DNA of 9,533 bases from Phycisphaerales bacterium UBA7708 (GCA_002482415.1 DLFY01000013.1:242-9774); one strand, 5' to 3'. Counted from the first letter of the stretch, positions 1 through 7,012 are shown. Translations and numbers: made by a program. The notes: a model not told the origin generated them from the sequence alone.

Positions 1-1
1 A

Positions 2-1222
2 GACGATGCCACCGGCTTTAAAATGTTTAACTGGCTGCTCTATAGTTCGACGGATATGGTCAATTGGACGGATCATGGAATTATAGCGAGTGTGGCGGAG
101 CCGAATAAGACGTTCAAATGGGCTGACGGCCATAGTGCATGGGCGCCTCAGTGTATCGCCAGAAACAATCGGTTTTATTTCTATTGTCCCACGATTCTCA
201 AGGGGCGAATGGCCATTGGTGTGGCGGTGGCGGACAGTCCCTTGGGACCATTTATTGATCCTTTGGAAAAGCCCCTGATCTATCGCGGCAATCCGGGTGA
301 CTACGACCCTGCGGTTTTCATCGACGATGACGGGCAGGCGTATCTGTATTGGGGGGGAAACGGCCCCTGTTTTTATGTGAAGCTCAATGAAGACATGATT
401 TCTATTTCAGGGGAGATTCAGACGGCATCCATCGATTTTACCGGCACTCCTCCCGAGGCGTCTTTCACGGAAGGTCCGTGGCTTTGGAAGAAGAATAGCC
501 ACTACTACCTGGCCTGGGCGTCCCGCTGCTGCCCCGAAGGTATCGGCTATGCCATGAGCGACAGTCCTGCGGGACCCTGGAAGTGCAAAGGCACGATCAT
601 GGATCCGCACCCTCACTCGGATGGCAACCATCCGGGAATTATTGATTATCAGGGGACATCCTACGTTTTCGGCTTAAATTATGAGCTGTTTTTTACCCTT
701 CAGGGCCACCGAAAGAAACTGGAAAGGCGTTCGGTATGCGTAAAAACAATGAGCTACAACCCCGATGGCACGATTCAGAAGGTTTCCTGGTGGGGAGACG
801 GCACGGCGATACCGAGCGTGCCCCAGGTCGGCCATCTTAATCCCTACCAGACAACACAGGCCGAAACGATCTGCTGGGCTTCGGGTGTCAAAACCGAAAA
901 ATGCAGCGAAGGCGGGATGAATGTCTGTAACATAGAAAACGGAGATTACATCAGGATCAAAGGTGTGGATTTCGGCAAGGGGGCGGCATCCCTTAAAGTC
1001 CGGATTGCCTCAGAAACGAAAGGCGGGAACATTGAAATCCGTCTCGGCAGTCCAACCGGGAGACTGGCAGGAACCTGTGTTGTTCCCGGCACTGGCGGCT
1101 GGCAAAATTGGGAAACCGTCCACTGCACGGTTAATGACGCTGTCGGAGTACATGACTTGTACCTGGTATTCACCGGCGGCGATGGGAAACTGTTCAATTT
1201 TAACTGGTGGATATTCAATTAA
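2..1222 (+). CDS. GH43 glycosidase with C-terminal CBM6, 5'-truncated by window edge
   Basis: Likely a secreted alpha-L-arabinofuranosidase/beta-xylosidase-type exo-enzyme that removes arabinose or xylose from plant-type polysaccharide. The frame is open to base 2 and the codons before the ATG at 23 continue a normal GH43 N-terminus (DDATGFK then MFNWLLYSS), so that ATG is internal and the real start lies upstream. Counting from that Met: the five-bladed propeller covers about 1-265; DYDPAVFIDDDG holds the pKa-modulating Asp95; FTEGPW holds the general acid Glu150; His203 sits in the NHPG segment. The catalytic base Asp (usual ADP motif) must lie upstream of the window. Residues 280-398 are a clear CBM6 (AETICWASGV, GDYIRIKGVDFG, GGNIEIRLGSPTG, GVHDLYLVFTG). 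There are 12 cysteines, including a vicinal pair at 169-170. It ends 13 bp before the next gene, so the two are probably co-transcribed. Family call is firm; exact substrate is not. Confidence 0.93.
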   Translation, partial: DDATGFKMFNWLLYSSTDMVNWTDHGIIASVAEPNKTFKWADGHSAWAPQCIARNNRFYFYCPTILKGRMAIGVAVADSPLGPFIDPLEKPLIYRGNPGDYDPAVFIDDDGQAYLYWGGNGPCFYVKLNEDMISISGEIQTASIDFTGTPPEASFTEGPWLWKKNSHYYLAWASRCCPEGIGYAMSDSPAGPWKCKGTIMDPHPHSDGNHPGIIDYQGTSYVFGLNYELFFTLQGHRKKLERRSVCVKTMSYNPDGTIQKVSWWGDGTAIPSVPQVGHLNPYQTTQAETICWASGVKTEKCSEGGMNVCNIENGDYIRIKGVDFGKGAASLKVRIASETKGGNIEIRLGSPTGRLAGTCVVPGTGGWQNWETVHCTVNDAVGVHDLYLVFTGGDGKLFNFNWWIFN

Positions 1223-1227
1223 AGAGA
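1222..1227 (+). promoter_or_regulatory. Ribosome-binding-like site deciding the start at 1236
   Basis: AAGAGA overlaps the stop codon of the upstream GH43 and lies 8 nt before the ATG at 1236. It is only a partial Shine-Dalgarno match, but together with the following signal peptide it favours 1236 over the in-frame ATG at 963, which lies deep inside the upstream gene. The placement suggests translational coupling of the two GH43 genes. Confidence 0.5.
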
Positions 1228-1235
1228 ATACGATA

Positions 1236-3011
1236 ATGAATCGAAGTCCTATTATTCAGAATGGAACAATCTTGCTTTTAATGGGGATGTTATTCCTTTG
1301 GTCTGTAGCGCTGGCCGGCTCAGAGACAACTGAACTGTTGGCCCATTGGCGCTTTGAGCAGATCCAGCACCTTCAGGGTGATCCCGCCCCATCAGTTGCA
1401 GGCGAGCCGCTCACTGCAGACAACCGGGGTCCGACCGAACCACAGCCTTATATATTCGACAGTTCCGGCAAGGGGAATGTTCTGCAAGTGCGCGGTTCAA
1501 GGCCGTCGCCCAACGTCTTTTCCGAGAAAGTGCCCTCTGCGACGGTTGACGGCAAGCCCAATACCCGGTCTCTTGTCTTGAAACGCGGGGAGTATGTGGT
1601 TACGTTTGATCGTCCGCTGGCTTATTACGACATGCGAAAAAGCTGGATGATCGAGGCCAGCCTGATGTGCACCCTGCTTGGAACTGAACAGGTGTTCCTG
1701 TGCAAGGAAGGCGCGAAAGGCCAGTTAGCAGGCGATGTATCCATTGGTTTCGATAACATGCATAGAAAATACTTTGTCGAGGTGATGTGTGCTGATGGCC
1801 AGCCGCGTCGCGTGGCGGCCGGAGACGACGTGGAAGCCGGCAAGTGGTATGATATTCGCGCCCAGGCCGAATATGATGCCGTGAGTGGCCAGACCAAGCT
1901 TCAAATCGAGGTGAAACCCTCGGGCCAGACGAACTTCAGCAAGCCTGCCTCGATTACTTTCGATGGCCCGGCTCTGAGGCGTGAGGCTGGTATGTGGGTC
2001 ATTGGTCGCGGTTTTCCCAGCGGCTTTCCCAATAGTCTCCAGGTAATCGATGGGGGTATCGACGAGGTGCGGATACGGGGTGAAGCTCCGCCGCGTGCAG
2101 CCGGCCAGAATCCTATCTTCACGGATGCCTTCACCGCCGACCCGGCTGCATTGGTCGTGGGTGACGAGGTGTACGTCTATGTCGGCCACGATACGGCCTC
2201 TCCGGGAGGATGGTTCAACATGCCCGAATGGCTCTGTTATTCGACCAAGGATATGAAGCATTGGACCGCCCACGGTCCTGTTTTGGCTGCCAAAGATTTT
2301 GTCAATGCCAATGGCGGGGCAGCCTGGGCGGCACAGGTGGTGGAAAAGGATGGGAAATACTACTTCTATGTGACACTGGACTGCAGGGAAGGCCATTTCA
2401 TCACGGTCGCGGCAGGCGATAGCCCCACCGGCCCGTTCAGGGAGGCACGCCCTGGTAAACCACTGATTACTGACGCAATGACGACGGATTCACACAGGGC
2501 GAATTCGGATATCGACCCTACAGTATTGATTGACGACGACGGCACCCCGTGGATGGCCTGGGGCAACGGAGACTGCTACATGGTCAAGCTGAATCCCAAC
2601 ATGGTTGAGCTTGACGGCCCTATCATCAAGGTGCCATACAGAAATTTTTCGGAAGGCCCGTGGCTTTTCAAACGCGGCGATCTCTACTACAATGTCTATG
2701 CTGCCGATGTGCCCGGTGTGCAGCCTGAGCAGATTTGCTACGCCACCGCGAAGCAAATCACCGGTCCGTGGACCTATCGGGGTTTGGTCACCGGTCACGC
2801 CAAGCACGGCTTCACCATTCACCCGTCGGTCATCGAGTTCAGGAATCAGTGGTATTTCTTTTATCACGACGGGTCGAACACGTTGAACGGCGCGCCTGGC
2901 GGCGATTGTCGGCGAATGGTCTGCGTCGAATACCTCTACTTTAATCCCGACGGTACCATAAAACCCATTACCCAGACCGTCGAGGGCGTGAGTGTGCAGC
3001 CAAAGCAATAA
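1236..3011 (+). CDS. Secreted LamG-like + GH43 glycosidase
   Basis: Predicted exported GH43 exo-glycosidase (arabinofuranosidase or xylosidase type), 591 aa. The frame is open back to 963, but the ATG at 1236 is chosen: it follows the previous stop, has an AAGAGA ribosome-binding-like site 8 nt upstream, and opens a Sec signal peptide (hydrophobic 10-26, likely cut ALA|GS near 27-28). Residues about 34-285 are a concanavalin A/LamG-like beta-sandwich (LLAHWRFE, DSSGKGN, SLVLKRGEYV, AGKWYDIRAQ, IDGGIDEVRIRG). Residues about 292-585 are the GH43 propeller with a complete triad: base Asp302 (ADPAALVV), modulator Asp427 (DIDPTVLIDDDG), acid Glu473 (FSEGPWLF). His529-Pro530 matches the usual late histidine. 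It is a paralogue of the GH43 upstream, but has no CBM6 and carries its accessory domain at the N-terminus. Fine specificity is not readable from sequence. Confidence 0.93.
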   Translation: MNRSPIIQNGTILLLMGMLFLWSVALAGSETTELLAHWRFEQIQHLQGDPAPSVAGEPLTADNRGPTEPQPYIFDSSGKGNVLQVRGSRPSPNVFSEKVPSATVDGKPNTRSLVLKRGEYVVTFDRPLAYYDMRKSWMIEASLMCTLLGTEQVFLCKEGAKGQLAGDVSIGFDNMHRKYFVEVMCADGQPRRVAAGDDVEAGKWYDIRAQAEYDAVSGQTKLQIEVKPSGQTNFSKPASITFDGPALRREAGMWVIGRGFPSGFPNSLQVIDGGIDEVRIRGEAPPRAAGQNPIFTDAFTADPAALVVGDEVYVYVGHDTASPGGWFNMPEWLCYSTKDMKHWTAHGPVLAAKDFVNANGGAAWAAQVVEKDGKYYFYVTLDCREGHFITVAAGDSPTGPFREARPGKPLITDAMTTDSHRANSDIDPTVLIDDDGTPWMAWGNGDCYMVKLNPNMVELDGPIIKVPYRNFSEGPWLFKRGDLYYNVYAADVPGVQPEQICYATAKQITGPWTYRGLVTGHAKHGFTIHPSVIEFRNQWYFFYHDGSNTLNGAPGGDCRRMVCVEYLYFNPDGTIKPITQTVEGVSVQPKQ

Positions 3012-3059
3012 TACATGAATAAGCACAGGGAACAATGGCTTGAAAAAGGATTATTCAGT

Positions 3060-3083
3060 ATCGTGGAATCTCAATCGTGGAAT
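3060..3083. repeat. Perfect 10-bp direct repeat, 14-bp period
   Basis: ATCGTGGAAT occurs at 3060-3069 and again at 3074-3083 with CTCA between the copies. The match is exact over 10 bp and ends on both sides. It lies 43-66 bp upstream of the GTG of the GH29 lipoprotein gene, where a regulator binding tandem half-sites could act. It may also be a chance small duplication. Confidence 0.6.
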
Positions 3084-3103
3084 TTTAAAACAAAACACAT
3101 GAG

Positions 3104-3116
3104 CCTGTGAAACAGG
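3104..3116 (+). promoter_or_regulatory. Small hairpin overlapping the ribosome-binding site of the GH29 lipoprotein gene
   Basis: CCTGT (3104-3108) can pair with ACAGG (3112-3116) around a GAA loop. The 3' arm includes the first three bases of the AGGAG Shine-Dalgarno site, so folding would partly hide it. The stem is only 5 bp; whether it matters in vivo is unknown. Confidence 0.4.
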
Positions 3117-3118
3117 AG
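3114..3118 (+). promoter_or_regulatory. Ribosome-binding site for the GTG start at 3126
   Basis: AGGAG with a 7-nt spacer to GTG 3126. This is the best Shine-Dalgarno match near this gene and is the main reason for choosing the GTG over the in-frame ATG at 3156. Confidence 0.75.
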
Positions 3119-3125
3119 TCCGAAT

Positions 3126-4889
3126 GTGAAAGAAGTGAAGTTCGATAAACACAGAATGCAGCGGCTGACCACCTTCGCTTTTCTGGCGGCAATTGCCGGT
3201 TGCGCGACATGTTCCTCGCTTGGGTTAATCCCTGATGTTCCGGCACCGCAGGCAGAGGACAGCGTACCGATGGGCGACCTGAGATTATTCCCCGAATTGA
3301 AGCTGGTGGATATCCCCGTGTCGCCCGGCCCCTTCGAGCCGACATGGGAATCTATCGAGAAAAATTATCCCGGTGAACCGGCGTGGCTTCGCCAGGCCAA
3401 GTTCGGTATCTGGGTTCACTTCGGCCCGCAATCCGCCGGCGAGAGCGGCGATTGGTACGCACGCAATCTCTACAAGCCCGGCCAGGCCTACCGAAATCAT
3501 CTTCGCCGATACGGTCATCCATCCGAGGTCGGGTACAAGGAAGTCCTGCGCGATTGGAATCCCACGAAGCTCGACCCCGCAGCGCTCACGAAGATATATC
3601 ACGATGCCGGCGCTCGCTTCCTGATGATTCAGGGCGTGCACCATGACAACTTCGATTTATGGAACTCGCGTTATCATCCGTGGAACTCCGTAAACCTCGG
3701 ACCCCGGCGCGATCTGCTCGGCGAGTGGGCCAAGGCGTGCCGGGCGGACGGCATGCGCTTCGGCGTCACGTTTCACCACGAGTACACCTGGTGGTGGTGG
3801 CAGACGGCGTTCGGCAGCGACGCCGACGGTGAAAAGAAAGGTGTTCCTTACGATGGCCATCTCACGCTGGCGGACGGCAAGGGTAAATGGTGGGAGGGCT
3901 ATGACCCTCGCCTGCTCTACACCGTGAATCTGCGCGAATACAATGGTGTGACGCAGGCCGCCAATTCAGGATGGTCGCCGCCACCGGCAGGCATCTTTAC
4001 GAACCATCTGGAGTACGCGAAGTGGTATGCCACCCAGTGGGCGCTGCGCATGATGGATGTGGTGGACCAATACGATCCCGATTTCATCTATACGGACGGC
4101 ACGGTCCAGCAACCGTTCAGCGGAAACGGTACGGGCACAGGTCTTAAGGCAGATGCTATCCAGAGGGTTATTGCCGATTACTACAACCGCACGCTCCGGC
4201 AGCGCGGCCAGGTAGACACTTTCAGCATCGTGAAATTCCGTCACAAGACCAACGGCACGGTGACCACCGAGGAATTTGGTGTTCCTGCCGACATCAACAC
4301 CAATCAGCCGTGGATAGCGGAAGCGCCGGTAGGAGACTGGTTTTACGCGCCGGGCTTTACTTATGATTCGGGGATGATGATCCGGTACGTCATCGAAGCC
4401 ATAGCGCGCGACGGCAACGCGGCAGTGTGCATTTCGATTTTGCCGGACGGGTCTCTGGACGAGGGCAGCCAAAAGATGCTGAAAGAAGTCGGTGTATGGA
4501 TGCGTCGAAACGGCGAAGCAGTTTATGGAAGCCGCGCCTGGACAATTCCCGGCGAGGGGGAACAGATCAACGGCAAGTTGAAGATGCTTCCCGGAGGAAA
4601 ACTGGAACGTCGTCACGCGAACTTCAAGTTCAGCCCTCAGGACTTTCGGTTCACGGTCGGCAATAATGATGCGATCTACGCGTTTTGTATGACCGTACCG
4701 TCGCCCGGAACGCAGTTGAAAATCAAATCGCTCGGCATGGATGAGAAATACTCTGACAAGCCGGTTAAGCATGTGAGTCTGCTGGGGTATGATGGTGAGC
4801 TGAAATGGAAGCAGGAACACGATGGCCTTGCGATTGTCTGTCCGACAGAAATGCCGTTCGCGACGTCCATTGTGTTCAGGATTGAATGA
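3126..4889 (+). CDS. GH29-type alpha-L-fucosidase-like lipoprotein
   Basis: Probably a membrane-anchored retaining exo-glycosidase releasing alpha-L-fucose or a related sugar; 587 aa. The GTG at 3126 is chosen because AGGAG lies 7 nt upstream (3114-3118); the overlapping ATG at 3124 meets a stop at once, and the in-frame ATG at 3156 lacks a well-spaced site. The N-terminus is a lipoprotein signal with lipobox IAGC, Cys26 being the lipidated residue. The GH29 barrel covers about 75-460: AKFGIWVHFGP (91-101), HHDNFDLW (172-179), FHHE (216-219), and IYTDGT with presumed nucleophile Asp324. NGEAVYGSR (462-470) is typical of the end of the barrel, and a beta-sandwich tail follows to 587. Odd points: four consecutive tryptophans at 222-225, the motif GKGKWWEG (251-258) shared with the second GH29, and no Trp-Glu at the usual acid/base site (PWIAE instead, Glu399). 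Fold is firm; fucose specificity is inferred. Confidence 0.9.
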   Translation: MKEVKFDKHRMQRLTTFAFLAAIAGCATCSSLGLIPDVPAPQAEDSVPMGDLRLFPELKLVDIPVSPGPFEPTWESIEKNYPGEPAWLRQAKFGIWVHFGPQSAGESGDWYARNLYKPGQAYRNHLRRYGHPSEVGYKEVLRDWNPTKLDPAALTKIYHDAGARFLMIQGVHHDNFDLWNSRYHPWNSVNLGPRRDLLGEWAKACRADGMRFGVTFHHEYTWWWWQTAFGSDADGEKKGVPYDGHLTLADGKGKWWEGYDPRLLYTVNLREYNGVTQAANSGWSPPPAGIFTNHLEYAKWYATQWALRMMDVVDQYDPDFIYTDGTVQQPFSGNGTGTGLKADAIQRVIADYYNRTLRQRGQVDTFSIVKFRHKTNGTVTTEEFGVPADINTNQPWIAEAPVGDWFYAPGFTYDSGMMIRYVIEAIARDGNAAVCISILPDGSLDEGSQKMLKEVGVWMRRNGEAVYGSRAWTIPGEGEQINGKLKMLPGGKLERRHANFKFSPQDFRFTVGNNDAIYAFCMTVPSPGTQLKIKSLGMDEKYSDKPVKHVSLLGYDGELKWKQEHDGLAIVCPTEMPFATSIVFRIE

Positions 4890-4945
4890 GGGATTGTGAC
4901 ATTGATTTGCTCAAACCGGAGGTTGAATCGATTGTTGTTTCAGAT

Positions 4946-4953
4946 AGGACGGA
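4946..4953 (+). promoter_or_regulatory. Ribosome-binding-like site for the GH127 gene
   Basis: AGGACGGA offers AGGA with a 9-nt spacer to ATG 4959. A stronger GGAGG lies further upstream (4918-4922) but is too far from the ATG; it would instead suit TTG 4932 in the same frame. The start therefore has some ambiguity that affects only the n-region of the signal peptide. Confidence 0.5.
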
Positions 4954-4958
4954 ACGAT

Positions 4959-6866
4959 ATGAATTGTACGATGAAGATCGCTGTCATGTTATTTTGCTCT
5001 GTTACGCTGGCTCAGGCCGGTGTTTCTATGGTACAAGAGCTGGATGCTTCTCAGGTGAAGCTTTTGCCGGGAAGCATTTTTTATGATCGCCTGGAACTTC
5101 ACCGCCGGGGTTATGTTGGTTCGTTCGAGCCGGACAAGCTGCTGTTCCATTACCGTGCACTGGCGAAGCTGCCGCAGCCGCAGGGTGTAACCTCCGGATA
5201 TGACGGATGGGACAGCGGATTTATTCGGGGCCATATGGCAGGGCACTTTCTTTCCGCGGCGTCACGCATGGCAGTGGCGACAGGCGATGCGTCATTCAAA
5301 GAAAAGACCGATTACATGGTCGCTGAACTGGCCCAATGCCAGGATGCTTTGAATCAGGGGGGGTATCTTGCGGCTTTTCCGTCGGGGGTGTTCGACCGTC
5401 TTGAGGGCAAGCCGGGCAATAGCGGCGGTGTGGTTGTGCCGTATTACACCGTCCAAAAAATAATGACCGGCCTGTTGGACACATATCATTATCTCGGCAA
5501 CGCCCGGGCGTTGGACGTTGCGGTGAAGATGGCGGACTATTTCGAAAATCGGCTCGCGGCGCTCACCCCGGAGGAGATCGAAAAAATATTTCGCACGGAT
5601 GTCAGCCGCAATCCGCAAAACGAATTCGGCGCGATGAGCGATGTGCTCGCTGAGCTTTATTCGATTACGGGCGACCGGAAACATTTGGATGCGGCGCAGA
5701 TATTCAATCGTTCCTGGTTTATCGATCCGCTCGCAGCAGGCCAGGACCGGCTGGCCGGACTGCACGCAAATACCCACGTTGCCCAGGCTGTCGGCATTGC
5801 GCATTGCGGCAATCTCACCGGCAATTCCAACGAACTGAAAGCATCGGAGAACTTCTGGAAATTGGTGACGCAGCAGCATATGTTTGTGATCGGCGGCAAT
5901 TCGTTCAGGGAATGGTTCGGAAAACCCGGGGTAGAAACCGGCGAATCCATTGATGACGATAAGAAACTGCCGGCGACGACCGCGGAGAGCTGCAATACGC
6001 ACAATATGCTGAAACTCACCACTCGTCTGTTCGAGCGCGAGCCGCGCGCCGAATACGCCGATTATTACGAGCGGGCGCTCTGCAATCATCTGCTGGCCAC
6101 GGTGGCCCCGGACACCGGAGCGGTCACCTATTTTACTCCTCTGCACGGGCATTTTCGCACCTATCTGGACGGAACGTATTGCTGTGTGGGGACAGGCATC
6201 GAAAACGCATCGCGTTACAGCGAAGGCATCTATTTTAAGCGGGACAGCGTACTGTGGATCAATCTCTACATTCCGTCGGAACTGAATTGGCAGGATGTCG
6301 GTCTCTTGCTCCGTCAGGAGGGCGACATCACGAAGGGACAGCCGGCTCGCTTCACCATCGTCAAGAGCGACGGGAAATCAGCGACGCTGAACTTCCGCAT
6401 TCCGCATTGGATTTCCGGCTTGGCGATTCTGACCTTGAACGGGAAGGTGGAAAAAAAAACGGAGAAGCCCTCCGCCTATGTGGCGCTGAATCGGGAATGG
6501 AAAACCGGCGATGTTGTCACGCTTACGCTGCCTGCCGCGCTTCGGTTAGAGCACGCAAAAGATTCGCCGTCTATGGTATCGGTTTTTTGGGGTCCGGTGC
6601 TGCTGGCGGGTGAACTGGGGCGCGAGAATATGCCAAACGATTATGCGGATAAAGATGCCTATCTGAAAATGCCGCCCAAGGCCGTTCCGGAGATTCAATC
6701 CACTTCCGGAAATCCTGCCGACTGGTTTGAGCCGATGCCGGGTCAGCCATTGGTCTTCAAAGCCCGCAACACGGGTCCGGCGGATGGAATCCTCTTTCGG
6801 CCGCTCTACGAACTCCATCATCAGTATTATTCCGTCTATTGGAATTGTCCGATGGCGAAGTTTTAA
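4959..6866 (+). CDS. GH127/GH146-type beta-L-arabinofuranosidase (DUF1680 family)
   Basis: Likely a secreted, zinc-dependent retaining beta-L-arabinofuranosidase, 635 aa, about the usual family length. The (alpha/alpha)6 barrel covers roughly 30-430, with beta-sandwich domains to the C-terminus, which ends in the usual HHQYYSVYW (620-628). Signature residues are intact: AESC (Glu343, Cys345) and TYCCVGTG (Cys408, Cys409). They match the Glu-X-Cys and Cys-Cys zinc/nucleophile set of Bifidobacterium HypBA1, where the first of the paired cysteines is the nucleophile; Cys408 is the counterpart. The acid/base Glu may be Glu318 (NSFREWF) or Glu329 (TGES); I cannot choose. The start is ATG 4959, with AGGA at 4946-4949 and a Sec signal cut near AQA|GV (20-21). 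ATG 4971, TTG 4932 (GGAGG 9 nt upstream) and GTG 4896 are alternatives. GH127 and GH146 cannot be separated by eye. Confidence 0.92.
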   Translation: MNCTMKIAVMLFCSVTLAQAGVSMVQELDASQVKLLPGSIFYDRLELHRRGYVGSFEPDKLLFHYRALAKLPQPQGVTSGYDGWDSGFIRGHMAGHFLSAASRMAVATGDASFKEKTDYMVAELAQCQDALNQGGYLAAFPSGVFDRLEGKPGNSGGVVVPYYTVQKIMTGLLDTYHYLGNARALDVAVKMADYFENRLAALTPEEIEKIFRTDVSRNPQNEFGAMSDVLAELYSITGDRKHLDAAQIFNRSWFIDPLAAGQDRLAGLHANTHVAQAVGIAHCGNLTGNSNELKASENFWKLVTQQHMFVIGGNSFREWFGKPGVETGESIDDDKKLPATTAESCNTHNMLKLTTRLFEREPRAEYADYYERALCNHLLATVAPDTGAVTYFTPLHGHFRTYLDGTYCCVGTGIENASRYSEGIYFKRDSVLWINLYIPSELNWQDVGLLLRQEGDITKGQPARFTIVKSDGKSATLNFRIPHWISGLAILTLNGKVEKKTEKPSAYVALNREWKTGDVVTLTLPAALRLEHAKDSPSMVSVFWGPVLLAGELGRENMPNDYADKDAYLKMPPKAVPEIQSTSGNPADWFEPMPGQPLVFKARNTGPADGILFRPLYELHHQYYSVYWNCPMAKF

Positions 6867-6891
6867 GGATTCCCTTCAGGTCGTAAATCCT

Positions 6892-6918
6892 TTGAAATAG
6901 TACGTAACATGTTATTAT
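6892..6918 (+). promoter_or_regulatory. Candidate sigma70-type promoter before the second GH29 gene
   Basis: TTGAAA (6892-6897) and TATTAT (6913-6918) are separated by 15 bp, somewhat short of the preferred 17. If used, transcription would begin near 6925 and give a leader of about 88 nt before GTG 7013. Both boxes are close to consensus, but the region is AT-rich and such matches arise by chance. Confidence 0.35.
6905..6914. promoter_or_regulatory. 10-bp palindrome within the candidate promoter spacer (possible operator)
   Basis: TAACATGTTA is a perfect self-complementary 10-mer lying between the candidate -35 and -10 boxes, overlapping the first two bases of the -10. A repressor bound there would block the promoter. 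No regulator gene is present in the window to pair with it. Confidence 0.35.
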
Positions 6919-6951
6919 GCCGATACTTAGATGTGCATCAGCGGGAATCAC

Positions 6952-6996
6952 AACACAGGGCCGGTTTAAATACAGTCGGCGGTTTCCTGTGTTTTT
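6952..6996 (+). terminator. GC-rich hairpin with U-run before the second GH29 gene: terminator or leader attenuator
   Basis: AACACAGG (6952-6959) pairs perfectly with CCTGTGTT (6986-6993). Inside it GCCG (6960-6963) pairs with CGGC (6977-6980), leaving a 5-nt bulge (6981-6985) and a 13-nt loop. The 3' arm runs into five T (6992-6996). This resembles a rho-independent terminator for the upstream transcript. However, only 16 nt separate it from GTG 7013, too few for another promoter, so any transcript of gene 5 must contain the hairpin. It could therefore act as a regulated leader element. Confidence 0.5.
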
Positions 6997-7000
6997 GCAG

Positions 7001-7006
7001 AAAGGA
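7001..7006 (+). promoter_or_regulatory. Ribosome-binding site for the GTG start at 7013
   Basis: AAAGGA, with AGGA ending 6 nt before GTG 7013. There is no in-frame ATG before codon 36, which lies beyond the signal peptide, so the GTG start is well supported. Confidence 0.75.
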
Positions 7007-7012
7007 ATTTAA

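Larger units (their letters stand above)
3012..3125. other. Intergenic region before the lipoprotein GH29
   Basis: A 114-bp gap, AT-richer than the genes around it. It holds a TTGAAA box (3040-3045) with no convincing -10 partner at proper spacing, a perfect 10-bp direct repeat, a TTTTAAAA palindrome (3083-3090) and a small hairpin at the ribosome-binding site. No strong terminator is seen after the upstream GH43, so read-through from genes 1-2 is plausible. Confidence 0.5.

Noticed and set aside
963..1235. Upstream extension of the LamG-GH43 gene to the ATG at 963, overlapping the CBM6-coding region
   Set aside because: The 91 extra residues are an out-of-frame reading of the CBM6 with no domain character, and the signal peptide begins exactly at 1236. 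It is also not evidence of a frameshift, since both proteins are complete at this junction.
3063..3086. Sigma54-like promoter suggested by the repeated TGGAAT
   Set aside because: No GC element at the required distance from either GG; the pattern is fully explained by the direct repeat.
3966..4820. 284-codon open frame on the - strand inside the GH29 lipoprotein gene
   Set aside because: Antisense to an unmistakable GH29 domain; composition is what the reverse of a GC-rich gene gives, with no motif or signal.
4886..5086. Small + strand ORF overlapping the end of GH29 and the start of GH127
   Set aside because: It reads the GH127 signal-peptide and N-terminal region in another frame, with no recognisable domain. 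The overlap with the GH29 stop is coincidental.
5292..6152. 286-codon open frame on the - strand inside the GH127 gene
   Set aside because: Antisense shadow of the catalytic domain; arginine/isoleucine-rich translation without domain features.
6865..6892. AAGGATT / AATCCTT inverted repeat right at the GH127 stop, as a terminator
   Set aside because: Only 7 bp with two G-C pairs, a 14-nt loop and just three T after it; too weak. The hairpin at 6952-6996 is a better candidate.
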